In this document: piece after piece, positions 7,958-17,698 of the stretch
How positions within the stretch are numbered: position 1 is the stretch's first letter
Layout of the letters: every line of letters begins with the position of its first letter
From: Candidatus Parabeggiatoa sp. nov. 3
GTDB lineage: Bacteria; Pseudomonadota; Gammaproteobacteria; Beggiatoales; Beggiatoaceae
Assembly: GCA_003645185.1 (NCBI GenBank)
Contig: QNEL01000006.1
Span: forward strand, 1 to 40,895
Reading direction: 5' to 3'
Length of the DNA: 40,895 nt
Program-made: the position numbers and the translations under genes
The notes under the pieces: generated by a model
Database searches by the model: none
Told to the model about the DNA's origin: nothing
Seen by the model: only the letters and a program-made list of their open reading frames with translations

Positions 7958-10900
7958 TCACAACTGCTTGAATACCAGCAGGGTGATATCATCAAAAACC
8001 TTTTGTTTCCCAATAAATTGCCGCACATCTTCAATAATGGCTTCTTTGATCGCGACAGATGACTGTTGCCAATTTTGCTCGATAACGGCACATAATCGCT
8101 CTATGCCATAATATTCTTTTTCGATATTTTCGGCTTCCGTAATCCCATCAGTATACAGTACCACGAAATCACCTACATTTAACGAGATTTGGGTTGCGGT
8201 GACAAACTCAGCAATATCGGGTTCTAATCCTATCGGAAAGCCTAAATCGAAGGTGTCTATCAATTCTACTTTGCCATCTCGCACCACTATGATATCTTCA
8301 TGTTGTCCGCTCAAATTCAGTTGACCCTCTTGGTAATCCAGTAAAGACAAGGTGAGGCTTTTTTCGGCTTTCATTCTAATCACATTGTGGTAAACCATCT
8401 CATTTAGGGCATTTAAAAATTTAACGGGGTCCGTTTTCTCTTCATAAGCCAGTAAGGCTCGCACGGCGGATTGCACCATAATCGCTAAAGCGCCGCTTTC
8501 TAGTCCATGCCCGGTGACATCACCCATGCCCATTAACACATGCCCGTTATGTTCAAGCACGTCGTAGTAATCGCCACCGACTTCATCGGCGGGTTCCATA
8601 AAGCCGCTGATTTCTAACCCCTTGATTTGCTTCATTTCTTTTTCGGAAGGCAAGAGCATTTTTTGCAAGCGACGTGAGACATCTAATTCAGCACTCATGC
8701 GGAGATTGTCTTCTTGAAGTTGCTCATTGAGGGCCGTAATTTCTTCATTGGCTGTTGCCAGTTGTGCGGTGCGTTGTTCGACTTTTTGTTCGAGTGTTCG
8801 ATACAACAGGGCGTTTTCAATCGAAATGGCGAGTTGTGAGGAGAGGACTTTTAGCACTTCTAAACGATCCGGGGTAAATGCGCCAGTCGTCAAGTTGTTT
8901 TCTAAGTATAAAATACCCGTGAGTTTTCCCTGATTGATGAGGGGGGCACATAACACCGATTGAGGCTGCTGTTTTTTGATATACGGATCACGGGTAAAAC
9001 GTCCCTCTTGAGTGGCATCATGCAAAACCACGTTTTCTTTTGTTCGAGCAACATAGTGAATGATGTTTGCTGACACTTGCTGACTCTCTTCAAGGGGAAG
9101 AGATTTTAAAACGCTAACATCGGCGCTATCTATATATTGTGCTTCAATAAACCAGTTTTCGTTTTGAGGTAACAACAATAAGCCCTTTTCCGCGCCCGCA
9201 TTTTCAATGACGATGTGCATCATTTTATCTAACAACAGACTTAACACAATCTCCCCAGACAGGGTTTGAGAGGCCTTCATCACGCTATTCATATCCAACC
9301 AATTGGATATTTCTTGGCTGGAAGTCGAATTCTTATGGATCATTGCTATAGTGGAATTCGTTTGAATCTGCGTTTGCATATGGCGTGATGTTTTCGATGT
9401 CAGAAAATGCGGATATCGTTCCTCTAAATCCTCAACTTTTGCTAAAGCGCCCCATTGTTGATAACGATAATGGGCTTCCTTCATGTAGGTTTGGGCAACT
9501 TTCACCATCCCACGGGCTTCGTAAAATTCAGCAGCGAGTTCATAAGCTAAAGCTTCTTCTTGAATATAGCGGTTCTCCCTAGCGCCTTCAATAGCCCGCT
9601 CGTACAAATCTATCGCTTCAAGTTGTCCTAAAACCCTTGCTTTCTCGGCTTCAACCAAATCATATTTGTGCTGATAATTCATGGGGGCATGGTGCGCCCA
9701 TATTTTCATCTTTTCCTGATTCTCTGTTACTTTTTGTAAGTATTCTTGTCGCGTTACTTCGTCAGCATTGGGATAGACAGCAAGATGGATTAGGGAGTCA
9801 TAAAAATTGTGGATGGCATTCAATATCATGCCTGGCACATTATCTTTGTATTTATTCGCCTGTTTGACATTTTCCAAGGCTAATTCACTTTCTTTAAAAA
9901 GATAAGCGAGTTGTTCTTTCCCTAAATAAACACAAAGCAGACTGACACCGTTATTAGTCTTGATAAACAGTGGAATGCTTTCTATCTCGTTAAAAAAATC
10001 ACCTATGAGACGCAATTTATCCGCAGACTTATTCTGTAAATTAAGCGCAATTTGAGCCCATACTTGAGTGTAAACAAGATTCCATTCTTGTTTATTCTTT
10101 AACATCAAGTCAAGATATTTCACATAAATATGATGGAGAGTATCAAGGTTTTCGCCTATCAAAAAGTTTGAAACAGAATAATGCATCGCATTATGACAAG
10201 CTATTTTGATATCACCAATTTCTAAGCCATTTTGAATACTTTTATGATAGGATTGGGTTGAATAACAAAAATGTTCTTTCCAAGGTCTGACACACGAATC
10301 AAAGTTTTCTCGGACCATGGGTTTGAGGTTTTCAGCATTGAATTTATCCAACAATTTCAAAGCCAGTTGACCCGCGCGATAACCACTCTCTATATTTTCA
10401 AGTTCTCCACACAGAAACATACCATAAACGGTATAGGCAAGAATACTTTGTGGAGCATTACCATATTGAAAGGAAAGATTAAGCACCGTGTAAACTAATG
10501 AAGGAAATAACTCTGGGGATACCACATAAGCTGGTGTCATCATACCCATTAAAATCTTTAATGCTAATTGTTTCTCATGTTCCAACATTTGAGGTAGATT
10601 GTAACACCACTCAAAGTCAATATTTTGAGGCGGGGATTTAGATAAAGGTATATTAAGCATTTGTAATGCTTGTAACCCGGTATTTAGGGCCTCTTGCATC
10701 TTATTTTCGGCACCAAAAAACAGAATTTGGGTTTCATACACGGTGACTTTATCAAGCAAATTCGTTGCTTTTTGAAGAACTATTTCAACTAAAAAAGTGG
10801 CTTGTTCAAATTGGATGTTGAGGTACTGGGCATCTATCGTTGTCAGATGAAGTTGAAGAGTCAGATCATAGTGGGTTTTCCAGCTATCTGGTGAGAGACA

Positions 10901-13285
10901 TGCTAAACCGACATTTAAATAATTAATGGCAGCTTCATAAGCCATAGCCGCTTTAGCCTTTTTTCCAGCCCTCAAATTGAGTCGCGCAATTTCATTTTTT
11001 TCAAGTGGGTTGTCCACTCGTTCAAGAGCACTGTTGAAATGGCTAACGATATCAAAAAGCTTATTGTCTAATTCTTCTGTTCGTGTGTTCTTCAACAGCA
11101 AACGAGCTATCTGGAGGTGAACCGTTTGTTTCTGTTTTTCATCAATCAAGGCATAAGTGGCTTGTTGAACGCGATCATGTAAAAAGCGGAAATGGTGAAT
11201 AGCCAGTTGTGAAACGAAATCACCATCAGTCTCATCATCAAGATCATCGTGGCTCATTTCTAACTCGGATAGGGGCACGATTAATCCTTCAGTTAGAACG
11301 GGCATGATAGCTTGAAAGGTCTCTTTGAGAGAGTTTTCAAAGATGACTGATAACAGGTATAAATCAAAATGGTTGCCCACACAAGCGGCTAAACGTAAAA
11401 CGGCTTGTGAGGATTCGGGTAACTTTTTCAATTTACCAACCATTAAATCGACTACATTATCGGTAATATTCAGGGCTTCAATTTGGGCGATATCCCATTG
11501 CCAACCATATTGCAAGGCCGTTGATGTTTTGGACACATCGAAGGTCTTAAACGTCAGCAGTTCTTCTTCATACAGGGCTTGAAGAAATTGAGTCACAAAA
11601 AACGGATTGCCTCCCGTTTTACGCATGACTAAATCGGTCAATGATTGCACTGCCTTTAAATTTTGATGCAAACTCTCAGCAATCAGTTGGTTGATATCTT
11701 GAAAAACTAAAGGTTTTAAAGTGATTTGCTTAATCTGAACGTTTTCTTTGCGAAGTGATTCAAGCGTCATCATAAAAGGATGGTTAGCATCAACTTCATT
11801 ATCTCGAAAAGCCCCAATCAGAAAGAGGTTGCGTGTCTCGCTATCAGTCATGAACACGTTTAATAATTTAAGGGTTGCCGAATCTACCCATTGCAAATCA
11901 TCCAAAAAGAGTACCAATGGATGTTCTGGCTGACAAAATACCCGTATCACATTTTGAAACACCATGTTAAAGCGATTTTGAGCTTCCAAAGCCCCTAATT
12001 GAGGCACAGCCGGTTGGGCCCCAATAATTAATTCGATTTCGGGAATGACATCAATAATGACTTGTCCATTAGGGCCTAAAGCCTTTAACAGTTTCTCTTT
12101 CCATTGTGTCAATTGGGCCTCACTTTCTGTGAGCAATTGTTGGACTAGATCGGAAAAAGCGTTGACGAGGGCACTGTAGGGAATATTCCTTTGCAATTGA
12201 TCAAATTTGCCGGCAATAAAATAGCCCCGCTTTTCGGTCAAGGATTTGTAAATTTCTTTAACCAAAACGGATTTACCAATACCCGAATAGCCAGCCACTA
12301 ACATCATCTCCCCTTTAGCCTGTTGGGGAGGATTGGCTACGCGCTCAAAAGCGGCGAGTAAGGCTTTGATTTCGGGTTCACGTCCATACAGTTTTTCAGG
12401 AATATGAAAGCGGTCAGAAATGTCTTTTTGAGCCAAGGTAAACGGTTCAAGTTGGCCTCGTGCTAGGTTCTCCTGACACAGCTGTAAATCGGCTTTCAGG
12501 CCCCAAGCACTTTGATAGCGATCTTCGGCTGTTTTCGCTAACAATTTCATCAGGATATCTGATAGCGCCGCTGGTATATCAGGATTGATTTGGGTGGGGG
12601 ATGGCGGTTGTTTGGCAAGATGACAGTGAACCAATTCCATCGCATCGCTGGCTTCAAAGGGCACAACCCTGGTCAATAATTCATAAAAAGTGGCTCCCAA
12701 TGAATAAAAATCAGTGCGATAATCTAAGGCGCGATTCATGCGTCCTGTTTGTTCTGGAGAGAGGTAGGCTAAGGTACCTTCTAATACATTGGGATTTTTG
12801 ATCGTCAAATGTTGCCGTGACAACTGCGTAGAAATGCCAAAATCAATGACTTTGATGAGGCCCGTGGTAGGATTCCAAACGAGATTTGAAGGATTGATGT
12901 CTTTATGGATGATATTGTGCTGATGAATTTGACCCAAAATATCGGCAACACTGCTGGCAAGCGTGAAAAAGTCATCCAAAGTCAATGGACGTTCGGCTAA
13001 CCAATATTTTAAGGAGTCGCCACCAAAATCTTCTAGGGACATCACGAGTGTATTTTGATGCTTTTCAAGGCTATAAGTATTAGTGACCCCTTCCACATTG
13101 GCCAAACGGCGCGTGATGTCATATTCTTGCCGATAGCGTGTCAATTCTTCGGGGCTAGGATAGTCTTGTTTCAGGACTTTGAGGATAACCGGTTGATTAT
13201 CTTTTTGTCTGATGCCACGATAAAGCAGCGAGTTAGCACTTTCATAAATTGGGGTGAGAATTTGATAGTTGGGGAGTGTGAGCAT
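7958..13285 (-). CDS. Ser/Thr kinase-AAA ATPase-GAF-PP2C protein
   Basis: This is a 1775-residue cytoplasmic signalling protein. A Hanks-type kinase domain (about 6-267) has the ATP lysine in VILKVLK (K36), HKDINPSN with D129, and DFG at 148-150. An AAA/STAND-type ATPase follows, with Walker A GYSGIGKS (332-339) and LDDLQWVD (461-468). A long helical repeat region (about 700-1300) resembles TPR-rich regulators. A GAF domain (about 1340-1490) and short coiled coil lead into a SpoIIE/RsbU-type PP2C phosphatase with GGDYYD (D1572) and GDVTGHG (D1589). The architecture is known from cyanobacteria and Beggiatoa relatives. Having kinase and phosphatase in one chain suggests control of a partner such as an anti-sigma-antagonist, but none is adjacent. 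The frame is intact. CACAGAG arrays bracket the gene in inverted orientation. Confidence 0.93.
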   Translation of the reverse strand: MLTLPNYQILTPIYESANSLLYRGIRQKDNQPVILKVLKQDYPSPEELTRYRQEYDITRRLANVEGVTNTYSLEKHQNTLVMSLEDFGGDSLKYWLAERPLTLDDFFTLASSVADILGQIHQHNIIHKDINPSNLVWNPTTGLIKVIDFGISTQLSRQHLTIKNPNVLEGTLAYLSPEQTGRMNRALDYRTDFYSLGATFYELLTRVVPFEASDAMELVHCHLAKQPPSPTQINPDIPAALSDILMKLLAKTAEDRYQSAWGLKADLQLCQENLARGQLEPFTLAQKDISDRFHIPEKLYGREPEIKALLAAFERVANPPQQAKGEMMLVAGYSGIGKSVLVKEIYKSLTEKRGYFIAGKFDQLQRNIPYSALVNAFSDLVQQLLTESEAQLTQWKEKLLKALGPNGQVIIDVIPEIELIIGAQPAVPQLGALEAQNRFNMVFQNVIRVFCQPEHPLVLFLDDLQWVDSATLKLLNVFMTDSETRNLFLIGAFRDNEVDANHPFMMTLESLRKENVQIKQITLKPLVFQDINQLIAESLHQNLKAVQSLTDLVMRKTGGNPFFVTQFLQALYEEELLTFKTFDVSKTSTALQYGWQWDIAQIEALNITDNVVDLMVGKLKKLPESSQAVLRLAACVGNHFDLYLLSVIFENSLKETFQAIMPVLTEGLIVPLSELEMSHDDLDDETDGDFVSQLAIHHFRFLHDRVQQATYALIDEKQKQTVHLQIARLLLKNTRTEELDNKLFDIVSHFNSALERVDNPLEKNEIARLNLRAGKKAKAAMAYEAAINYLNVGLACLSPDSWKTHYDLTLQLHLTTIDAQYLNIQFEQATFLVEIVLQKATNLLDKVTVYETQILFFGAENKMQEALNTGLQALQMLNIPLSKSPPQNIDFEWCYNLPQMLEHEKQLALKILMGMMTPAYVVSPELFPSLVYTVLNLSFQYGNAPQSILAYTVYGMFLCGELENIESGYRAGQLALKLLDKFNAENLKPMVRENFDSCVRPWKEHFCYSTQSYHKSIQNGLEIGDIKIACHNAMHYSVSNFLIGENLDTLHHIYVKYLDLMLKNKQEWNLVYTQVWAQIALNLQNKSADKLRLIGDFFNEIESIPLFIKTNNGVSLLCVYLGKEQLAYLFKESELALENVKQANKYKDNVPGMILNAIHNFYDSLIHLAVYPNADEVTRQEYLQKVTENQEKMKIWAHHAPMNYQHKYDLVEAEKARVLGQLEAIDLYERAIEGARENRYIQEEALAYELAAEFYEARGMVKVAQTYMKEAHYRYQQWGALAKVEDLEERYPHFLTSKTSRHMQTQIQTNSTIAMIHKNSTSSQEISNWLDMNSVMKASQTLSGEIVLSLLLDKMMHIVIENAGAEKGLLLLPQNENWFIEAQYIDSADVSVLKSLPLEESQQVSANIIHYVARTKENVVLHDATQEGRFTRDPYIKKQQPQSVLCAPLINQGKLTGILYLENNLTTGAFTPDRLEVLKVLSSQLAISIENALLYRTLEQKVEQRTAQLATANEEITALNEQLQEDNLRMSAELDVSRRLQKMLLPSEKEMKQIKGLEISGFMEPADEVGGDYYDVLEHNGHVLMGMGDVTGHGLESGALAIMVQSAVRALLAYEEKTDPVKFLNALNEMVYHNVIRMKAEKSLTLSLLDYQEGQLNLSGQHEDIIVVRDGKVELIDTFDLGFPIGLEPDIAEFVTATQISLNVGDFVVLYTDGITEAENIEKEYYGIERLCAVIEQNWQQSSVAIKEAIIEDVRQFIGKQKVFDDITLLVFKQL

Positions 13286-13320
13286 TTCATTTTTCCATTA
13301 TCAGTATAATCATTTTTCAA

Positions 13321-13347
13321 CACAGAGTACCACAGAGTAGCACAGAG
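13321..13347. repeat. CACAGAG array, copy 3
   Basis: CACAGAG occurs at 13321, 13331 and 13341, period 10, between the kinase gene start and the end of the CmcI-like gene. It is inverted relative to the copy at 7868-7903. Confidence 0.85.
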
Positions 13348-13358
13348 TATAAGTTTAG

Positions 13359-14126
13359 TTATAAACGACGTAACCATGCTCCAGGCCAATAAGTCACAAC
13401 ATTTTCGGATAAACCGTTACTTTCATTAAAGGGCCATTGCGGTTGTTCTAAAACAAATTCAGAATGAGTTTTGAGAAATGCTTTAACAGCTTCATAAGGA
13501 TTATTCCAGCCCCAATTAGGTTTAGTGCGCGGTGCGCCAACTAAATCTTTCATAATCCCATCCATTGCGACAATGTAAGAACCTGGGGAAACTAATTCTG
13601 CATAGGCGTTTAATTCACCTAATACATGATCTTTAGTATGGTTTGAGTCCAGTACCATCAGCACTTTTTCCTCCGCTTTGACTAATGATTTCACCTGATT
13701 GACAATTTGCGTGTCAATGGAACTGCCTTCAATGAGGGTGATATAGGGGAAGAGTTCATGGGCCTCAATGGCTTTGCGATTATGGGGACGTATTTCAATA
13801 TCAATTCCAATAACCCGCCCTTTTCCAATTATGTGACAAAGGCTGGCATAAAAAATAAGGGAACCGCCATGTGCAACCCCGGTTTCAATCATCACATCGG
13901 GTTGGATTTGGTAGAATACTTCCTGAATCCTCATCATATCTTCAGGAAGTTGAATAATAGGTCTACCTAACCAACTGAAGCTATAAACATGTTTACTATC
14001 CCAACCCGCTCGAAGCCAAATCTGAGAAATTAAGGCAAATGCTTCGGCAGTGCCTAGTTTATAATTTCTAGTTTCGCTGTCATCTCTAGTAGTTATAATG
14101 CCTTTCTGTAAATCAATTTCAATCAT
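13359..14126 (-). CDS. CmcI-like SAM-dependent hydroxylase/methyltransferase
   Basis: This 255-residue protein belongs to the cephalosporin hydroxylase (CmcI)-like family, a Rossmann-fold group found widely in polysaccharide clusters with methyltransferase-like folds. Visible signatures are a SAM-type loop ETGVAHGGS, an acidic IGIDIEIRPHNR strand end, LDSNHTKDHV, and a C-terminal PWGWNNP-type region (NWGWNNPYEAVKAFL). The start codon overlaps the stop of the upstream aminotransferase gene by ATGA, so the two are translationally coupled. In this setting it probably modifies a nucleotide sugar or glycan, but the substrate cannot be read from the sequence. Confidence 0.8.
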   Translation of the reverse strand: MIEIDLQKGIITTRDDSETRNYKLGTAEAFALISQIWLRAGWDSKHVYSFSWLGRPIIQLPEDMMRIQEVFYQIQPDVMIETGVAHGGSLIFYASLCHIIGKGRVIGIDIEIRPHNRKAIEAHELFPYITLIEGSSIDTQIVNQVKSLVKAEEKVLMVLDSNHTKDHVLGELNAYAELVSPGSYIVAMDGIMKDLVGAPRTKPNWGWNNPYEAVKAFLKTHSEFVLEQPQWPFNESNGLSENVVTYWPGAWLRRL

Positions 14127-15241
14127 AGTTTTTTTAAAGCGGTTTTCACAGAATTGATAATATATTTGACATGGTCCTGATTAATATCCATGCCGGATGG
14201 TAAATTCACACCAAATGGTGATAAGCTAAAAGCAACTTTATTGCTAGCTTTTAATTGAGATTGATAAGCAGGTAGAGAACTTAAAGGATAAAAAAAAGGT
14301 CTGGCATCAATCTTTTTCTCATTTAAGTAACGAATTAAATTTTCTTTATGAATGCCTAATCGTTTATCTAAAATGATTGTAACCATCCAATAAGTATTCT
14401 TTACCCACGATTCTTCTGAGTTTAGGGTAATACCTTCAACACCTTCTAGGGCTTTCTTATACCAACTGAAAATCTTGCACTTTCGAGCCACTATTTCCTC
14501 AATACGTTCTAATTGTGCTAATCCCAAAGCGGCTTGTAGACTACTCATTTTGTATTTATAAGCAATCTCTGTGTTCCAAAACATTTTATTTTGAGTAAAG
14601 TCTTTACCATGATCCCTAAGAAATAAACAGCGTTGATAAACCTCTTCTCTATCTGTAACTAACATTCCTCCTTCGCCAGTCGTTATCGTTTTAGAACCAT
14701 GAAAACTAAAAGTACTGACTTCACCAAAACGGCCTGCTTTTTTAGCTTTATATTCAGAACCAATTGCTTCAGCAGCATCTTCAATGACTAAAATCTGATT
14801 TTGTTTAGCAATCTTCAAGATAGCTTCCATATCAGGCATATTGCCGTATAAGTCAACAATAATAACCGCTCGTGTTTTAGAGGTTATACAGTTAGCAAAT
14901 GATTGCGCTGAAAGACACCAAGATTTAGCATCAATATCAGCAAATACTGGCGTTGCACCAACATAACTAATGGGGGCTGAAGTAGCAATCCAAGTAATAT
15001 CAGGAACGATCACTTCATCTTCTGGTCCTATACCTAGTGAGAGTAAAGCAAGATGCAATGCTGATGTACAGGAAGGAAGAGTAATAGCATGTTTTCGACC
15101 AACATAAGCCGCAAAGGCGCGTTCAAATTTTTCATGGTACATATTAGCATTATCGTACCAGGCATTTTTGACAGCATCTGTGACATAGTCAATTTCTTTT
15201 TGGGTAATCCAGGGCCCTGATATCGGAATAGGCTTCATCAT
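14123..15241 (-). CDS. DegT/DnrJ/EryC1/StrS sugar aminotransferase
   Basis: This is a PLP-dependent aminotransferase acting on nucleotide-linked keto-sugars. The 372 residues give the usual length. The Schiff-base lysine is K184 in SFHGSKTITTGEGG. The PLP-pocket aspartate is D155 in VIEDAAEAIGS, and SCTSALHLAL (57-66) forms the phosphate-binding segment. It overlaps the CmcI-like gene by four bases, and a repeat array separates it from the RfbC-type gene upstream. It probably aminates a 3-keto or 4-keto hexose made by the dehydratase of this region; position and stereochemistry are not determinable here. Starting at M1 or M2 makes no practical difference. Confidence 0.93.
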   Translation of the reverse strand: MMKPIPISGPWITQKEIDYVTDAVKNAWYDNANMYHEKFERAFAAYVGRKHAITLPSCTSALHLALLSLGIGPEDEVIVPDITWIATSAPISYVGATPVFADIDAKSWCLSAQSFANCITSKTRAVIIVDLYGNMPDMEAILKIAKQNQILVIEDAAEAIGSEYKAKKAGRFGEVSTFSFHGSKTITTGEGGMLVTDREEVYQRCLFLRDHGKDFTQNKMFWNTEIAYKYKMSSLQAALGLAQLERIEEIVARKCKIFSWYKKALEGVEGITLNSEESWVKNTYWMVTIILDKRLGIHKENLIRYLNEKKIDARPFFYPLSSLPAYQSQLKASNKVAFSLSPFGVNLPSGMDINQDHVKYIINSVKTALKKL

Positions 15242-15290
15242 TTATCCTTACTATTAAAATAATCAGTAGAACTAAAACATAATAAAATCA

Positions 15291-15405
15291 AAATAAATTT
15301 GGAACGTAAATCAAACCGCAAAATAAATTTGGAACGTAAATCAAACCGCAAAATAAATTTGGAACGTAAATCAAACCGCAAAATAAATTTGGAACGTAAA
15401 TCAAA
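15291..15405. repeat. 30-bp tandem array, about four copies
   Basis: Units starting at 15291, 15321, 15351 and 15381 share AAATAAATTTGGAACGTAAA followed by TCAAACCGCA; the fourth degrades after TCAAA. The first three are identical. Read on the reverse strand this is the CGTTCCAAATTTATTTTGCG family. The repeats are contiguous with no spacers, so this is not a CRISPR array. It sits between the aminotransferase and RfbC-type genes. Confidence 0.95.
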
Positions 15406-15497
15406 TTCAAAATTTATTGATATGAGCTTTTTTTTGAAATGCCACTTTTCAAACTATTGATAATTCTTAAGAACTTTAACTTGTATAGCTTTAAGAT

Positions 15498-16028
15498 TTA
15501 ACAGTTAAAATCCTGATAGTTGGCATCTCGTTCTGAGAGACAGAAAGGAATTTTTGGCCATGTAATATCGAATGTTTTATCATTCCAGCGAATTCCTCTA
15601 ACACACTCAGGATGATAAAATTCAGACATTTGATAAAAAACATCGGTATTATCACACAAAGTTTGGAATCCATGTGCCATCCCTTCAGGCACATAAAGCA
15701 TTTTATGATTGTCAGCCGTTAATTCAACAGCAATCCATTGTTTGAATGTAAGAGATTGTTGACGAAGATCAATAATCACATCATAAATTGCCCCCCTTGT
15801 ACATCGAACTAATTTCGCTTCTTCATGGGGTTTTTCTTGATAATGCATACCGCGCAAAGTACCTTGTTTATGATTAAACGAAATATTGCATTGGACAAGA
15901 TTAGGATTTAGGTTATGCTTGACAAATTCTTTTTGGCACCAAGAGCGTGCAAAGAAGCCCCGTTCATCTTCTATCGGCTCAATTTCAATAATATAAGCGT
16001 CTTTGAGTTGAGTTTCAATAAATTTCAT
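15498..16028 (-). CDS. rfbC: dTDP-4-dehydrorhamnose 3,5-epimerase family
   Basis: This is an RfbC/RmlC-type cupin epimerase of 176 residues (family about 180). It shows DERGFFARSW (21-30), the catalytic histidine in LRGMHYQ (H62), H119 in VPEGMAHGFQ, and the acid/base tyrosine in FYQMSEFY (Y132). The family epimerises C3 and/or C5 of 4-keto-6-deoxyhexoses. No rfbA or rfbB is in the window, whereas a CDP-glucose 4,6-dehydratase is. The substrate here may therefore be a CDP-linked 4-keto sugar rather than dTDP-4-keto-6-deoxyglucose; that is an inference from context. Confidence 0.9.
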   Translation of the reverse strand: MKFIETQLKDAYIIEIEPIEDERGFFARSWCQKEFVKHNLNPNLVQCNISFNHKQGTLRGMHYQEKPHEEAKLVRCTRGAIYDVIIDLRQQSLTFKQWIAVELTADNHKMLYVPEGMAHGFQTLCDNTDVFYQMSEFYHPECVRGIRWNDKTFDITWPKIPFCLSERDANYQDFNC

Positions 16029-16109
16029 CAGTTCACTTTAAACTTGAGAAAGAGGTATCGCAAAGCTTTCTTTACCTATAAACCTCTCCCCCCAAGTTCG
16101 TATTAAAAA

Positions 16110-17624
16110 TCAATTATTCTCTGTTGGAGATAGGAAAAACCGTTCTCGACATTCATCAATAAGGTTTTCCCATTTTTTATTGCCTTCCGGAGTTAATTTC
16201 TCGGCTAACTCAATTTCTGGCCATCTGTCTTTTTCCAAAAGCACATAAGGTACAAAACAACGTCGTAGTCCTTCAATGGCTTCTTTAGAAAACTGTGGCA
16301 TATTAAGTTGGCTAGGTTGTACATAGGAAGTGGCTAGTGTATCTGGATCAAGATATCCCATTTTTTCAGCGAGTTGACGTAATGGTGTACCATGATAGGG
16401 CGTAAAAGTATACAGATTTCGAGCATCAGCTGGAATCTGCCGATTTAAACGTATCGTGTCAAAGGCCAGTTCGCGGGTTTCGGTGGGAAATCCAACCATA
16501 TTATCGACAGAAAATTTGATATCGTAATCTGCCAATATTTGTAGAGAATTTATTGTCAGTTGATTATCGACTTTCCGCCCGAGAAGTTTTTCTCTAAATA
16601 ACGAATTACCATGTTCAATACCCACAGCCATCCGATGAACTCCGGCTTCTTTAAGGATGCGTACCCTTTGTTCAGTTAATGTTTCAGGGCGTGTTTGACA
16701 AAAAAAAGGCAACCGAATTTCACTGGCATACATTTCCGCAAATCCTTCAAGATATTTTGTTGATAATGCTAGAAAAGTATCAGCCCAAAACAATAAATAC
16801 TCCGCTTGATAGTCATTCTTATAAAAAAGCAGTTCTTGATGGACACGTTCTATCGACTTTAACCTAAGAAAACGCAAATTTTCTTTTTTATAAAGCTGTT
16901 TTTGGCTAGGAGAATTACAGTAAGCGCAGCTATACGGACAACCTCGATGTGTTTCTACCGGAAGCGTCCGATAAACTTTGCCATCAAAAGGATGGTCAAA
17001 ACGTGCTTCATGAAATATTTCCAAGTCCATTAGGGGCAGATTATCTATATCTGTAAGGCTAGTGACCTTGTTCTTGAAAATCATACCATCTTGTTTTACC
17101 CAAAGGTTAGGTATATCTGTATAACTTTGCCCTTTTTCAATTCTTTTGCACAGTTCCAGTAAAGGATACTCTCCTTCTCCAAGGCAAATCATGTCAATCT
17201 CAGGAGGTTGGATAGCTTTCTCTGGGGCAAAGGTTGCAAATACCCCCCCAAGAATGAATTTAGCTTTGCCTTTATGACGTAAACTCCGTAAAAGCTTTAA
17301 GGCATACGGAAAAAGGTCTTCAGTTGCTGAACACGCAATTAAATCAGGTTCAAAGGTAGCCACCTCATGGTTAAATTCGTCATACACATTGCTGGTATAT
17401 AAGGGGACTTGTTTCCTTGATTTTTCTTCATAAGAAGGAACTTGCAAGGTTTTTTCCTTGTATTGATCCATACCAATGCTATCACTATCAGGATATTCCC
17501 AATAAGTTGTATCAAAGAGTCTCACCTCATAGTTATTCTGTTTTAACAAGGCAGAAAAAATAGCTATTGCTGGTGGCAACGTAAAGTGGCCTCTAACAGT
17601 TGGGTAGAGAAGTAATACTTTCAT
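16110..17624 (-). CDS. B12-binding-domain radical SAM protein
   Basis: This 504-residue protein has an N-terminal cobalamin-binding-like Rossmann domain beginning MKVLLLYPTVRGHF (about 1-170), then a radical SAM domain with CPYSCAYC (cysteines 229, 233, 236) binding the [4Fe-4S] cluster. The reading frame is open a further 11 codons upstream (to 17657). I place the start at 17624 because the family begins at this strand and GGGA lies 10 nt upstream. Relatives catalyse methylations or rearrangements on unactivated carbons, and many sit in surface-polysaccharide or lipid clusters. The usual B12 motif DxHxxG is absent, so cobalamin may not bind in the classical base-off way. The substrate is unknown. 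Confidence 0.88.
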   Translation of the reverse strand: MKVLLLYPTVRGHFTLPPAIAIFSALLKQNNYEVRLFDTTYWEYPDSDSIGMDQYKEKTLQVPSYEEKSRKQVPLYTSNVYDEFNHEVATFEPDLIACSATEDLFPYALKLLRSLRHKGKAKFILGGVFATFAPEKAIQPPEIDMICLGEGEYPLLELCKRIEKGQSYTDIPNLWVKQDGMIFKNKVTSLTDIDNLPLMDLEIFHEARFDHPFDGKVYRTLPVETHRGCPYSCAYCNSPSQKQLYKKENLRFLRLKSIERVHQELLFYKNDYQAEYLLFWADTFLALSTKYLEGFAEMYASEIRLPFFCQTRPETLTEQRVRILKEAGVHRMAVGIEHGNSLFREKLLGRKVDNQLTINSLQILADYDIKFSVDNMVGFPTETRELAFDTIRLNRQIPADARNLYTFTPYHGTPLRQLAEKMGYLDPDTLATSYVQPSQLNMPQFSKEAIEGLRRCFVPYVLLEKDRWPEIELAEKLTPEGNKKWENLIDECRERFFLSPTENN

Positions 17625-17698
17625 TATGTCATTCCCACGTTCAGAGTATAAATACAAATGGTTTAGAAAATATGAACTCAGAAAAGTGAGTACCTTAT

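Noticed and set aside
15291-15405. Possible CRISPR array
   Set aside because: The 30-bp units are directly contiguous without unique spacers, and no cas gene is present.
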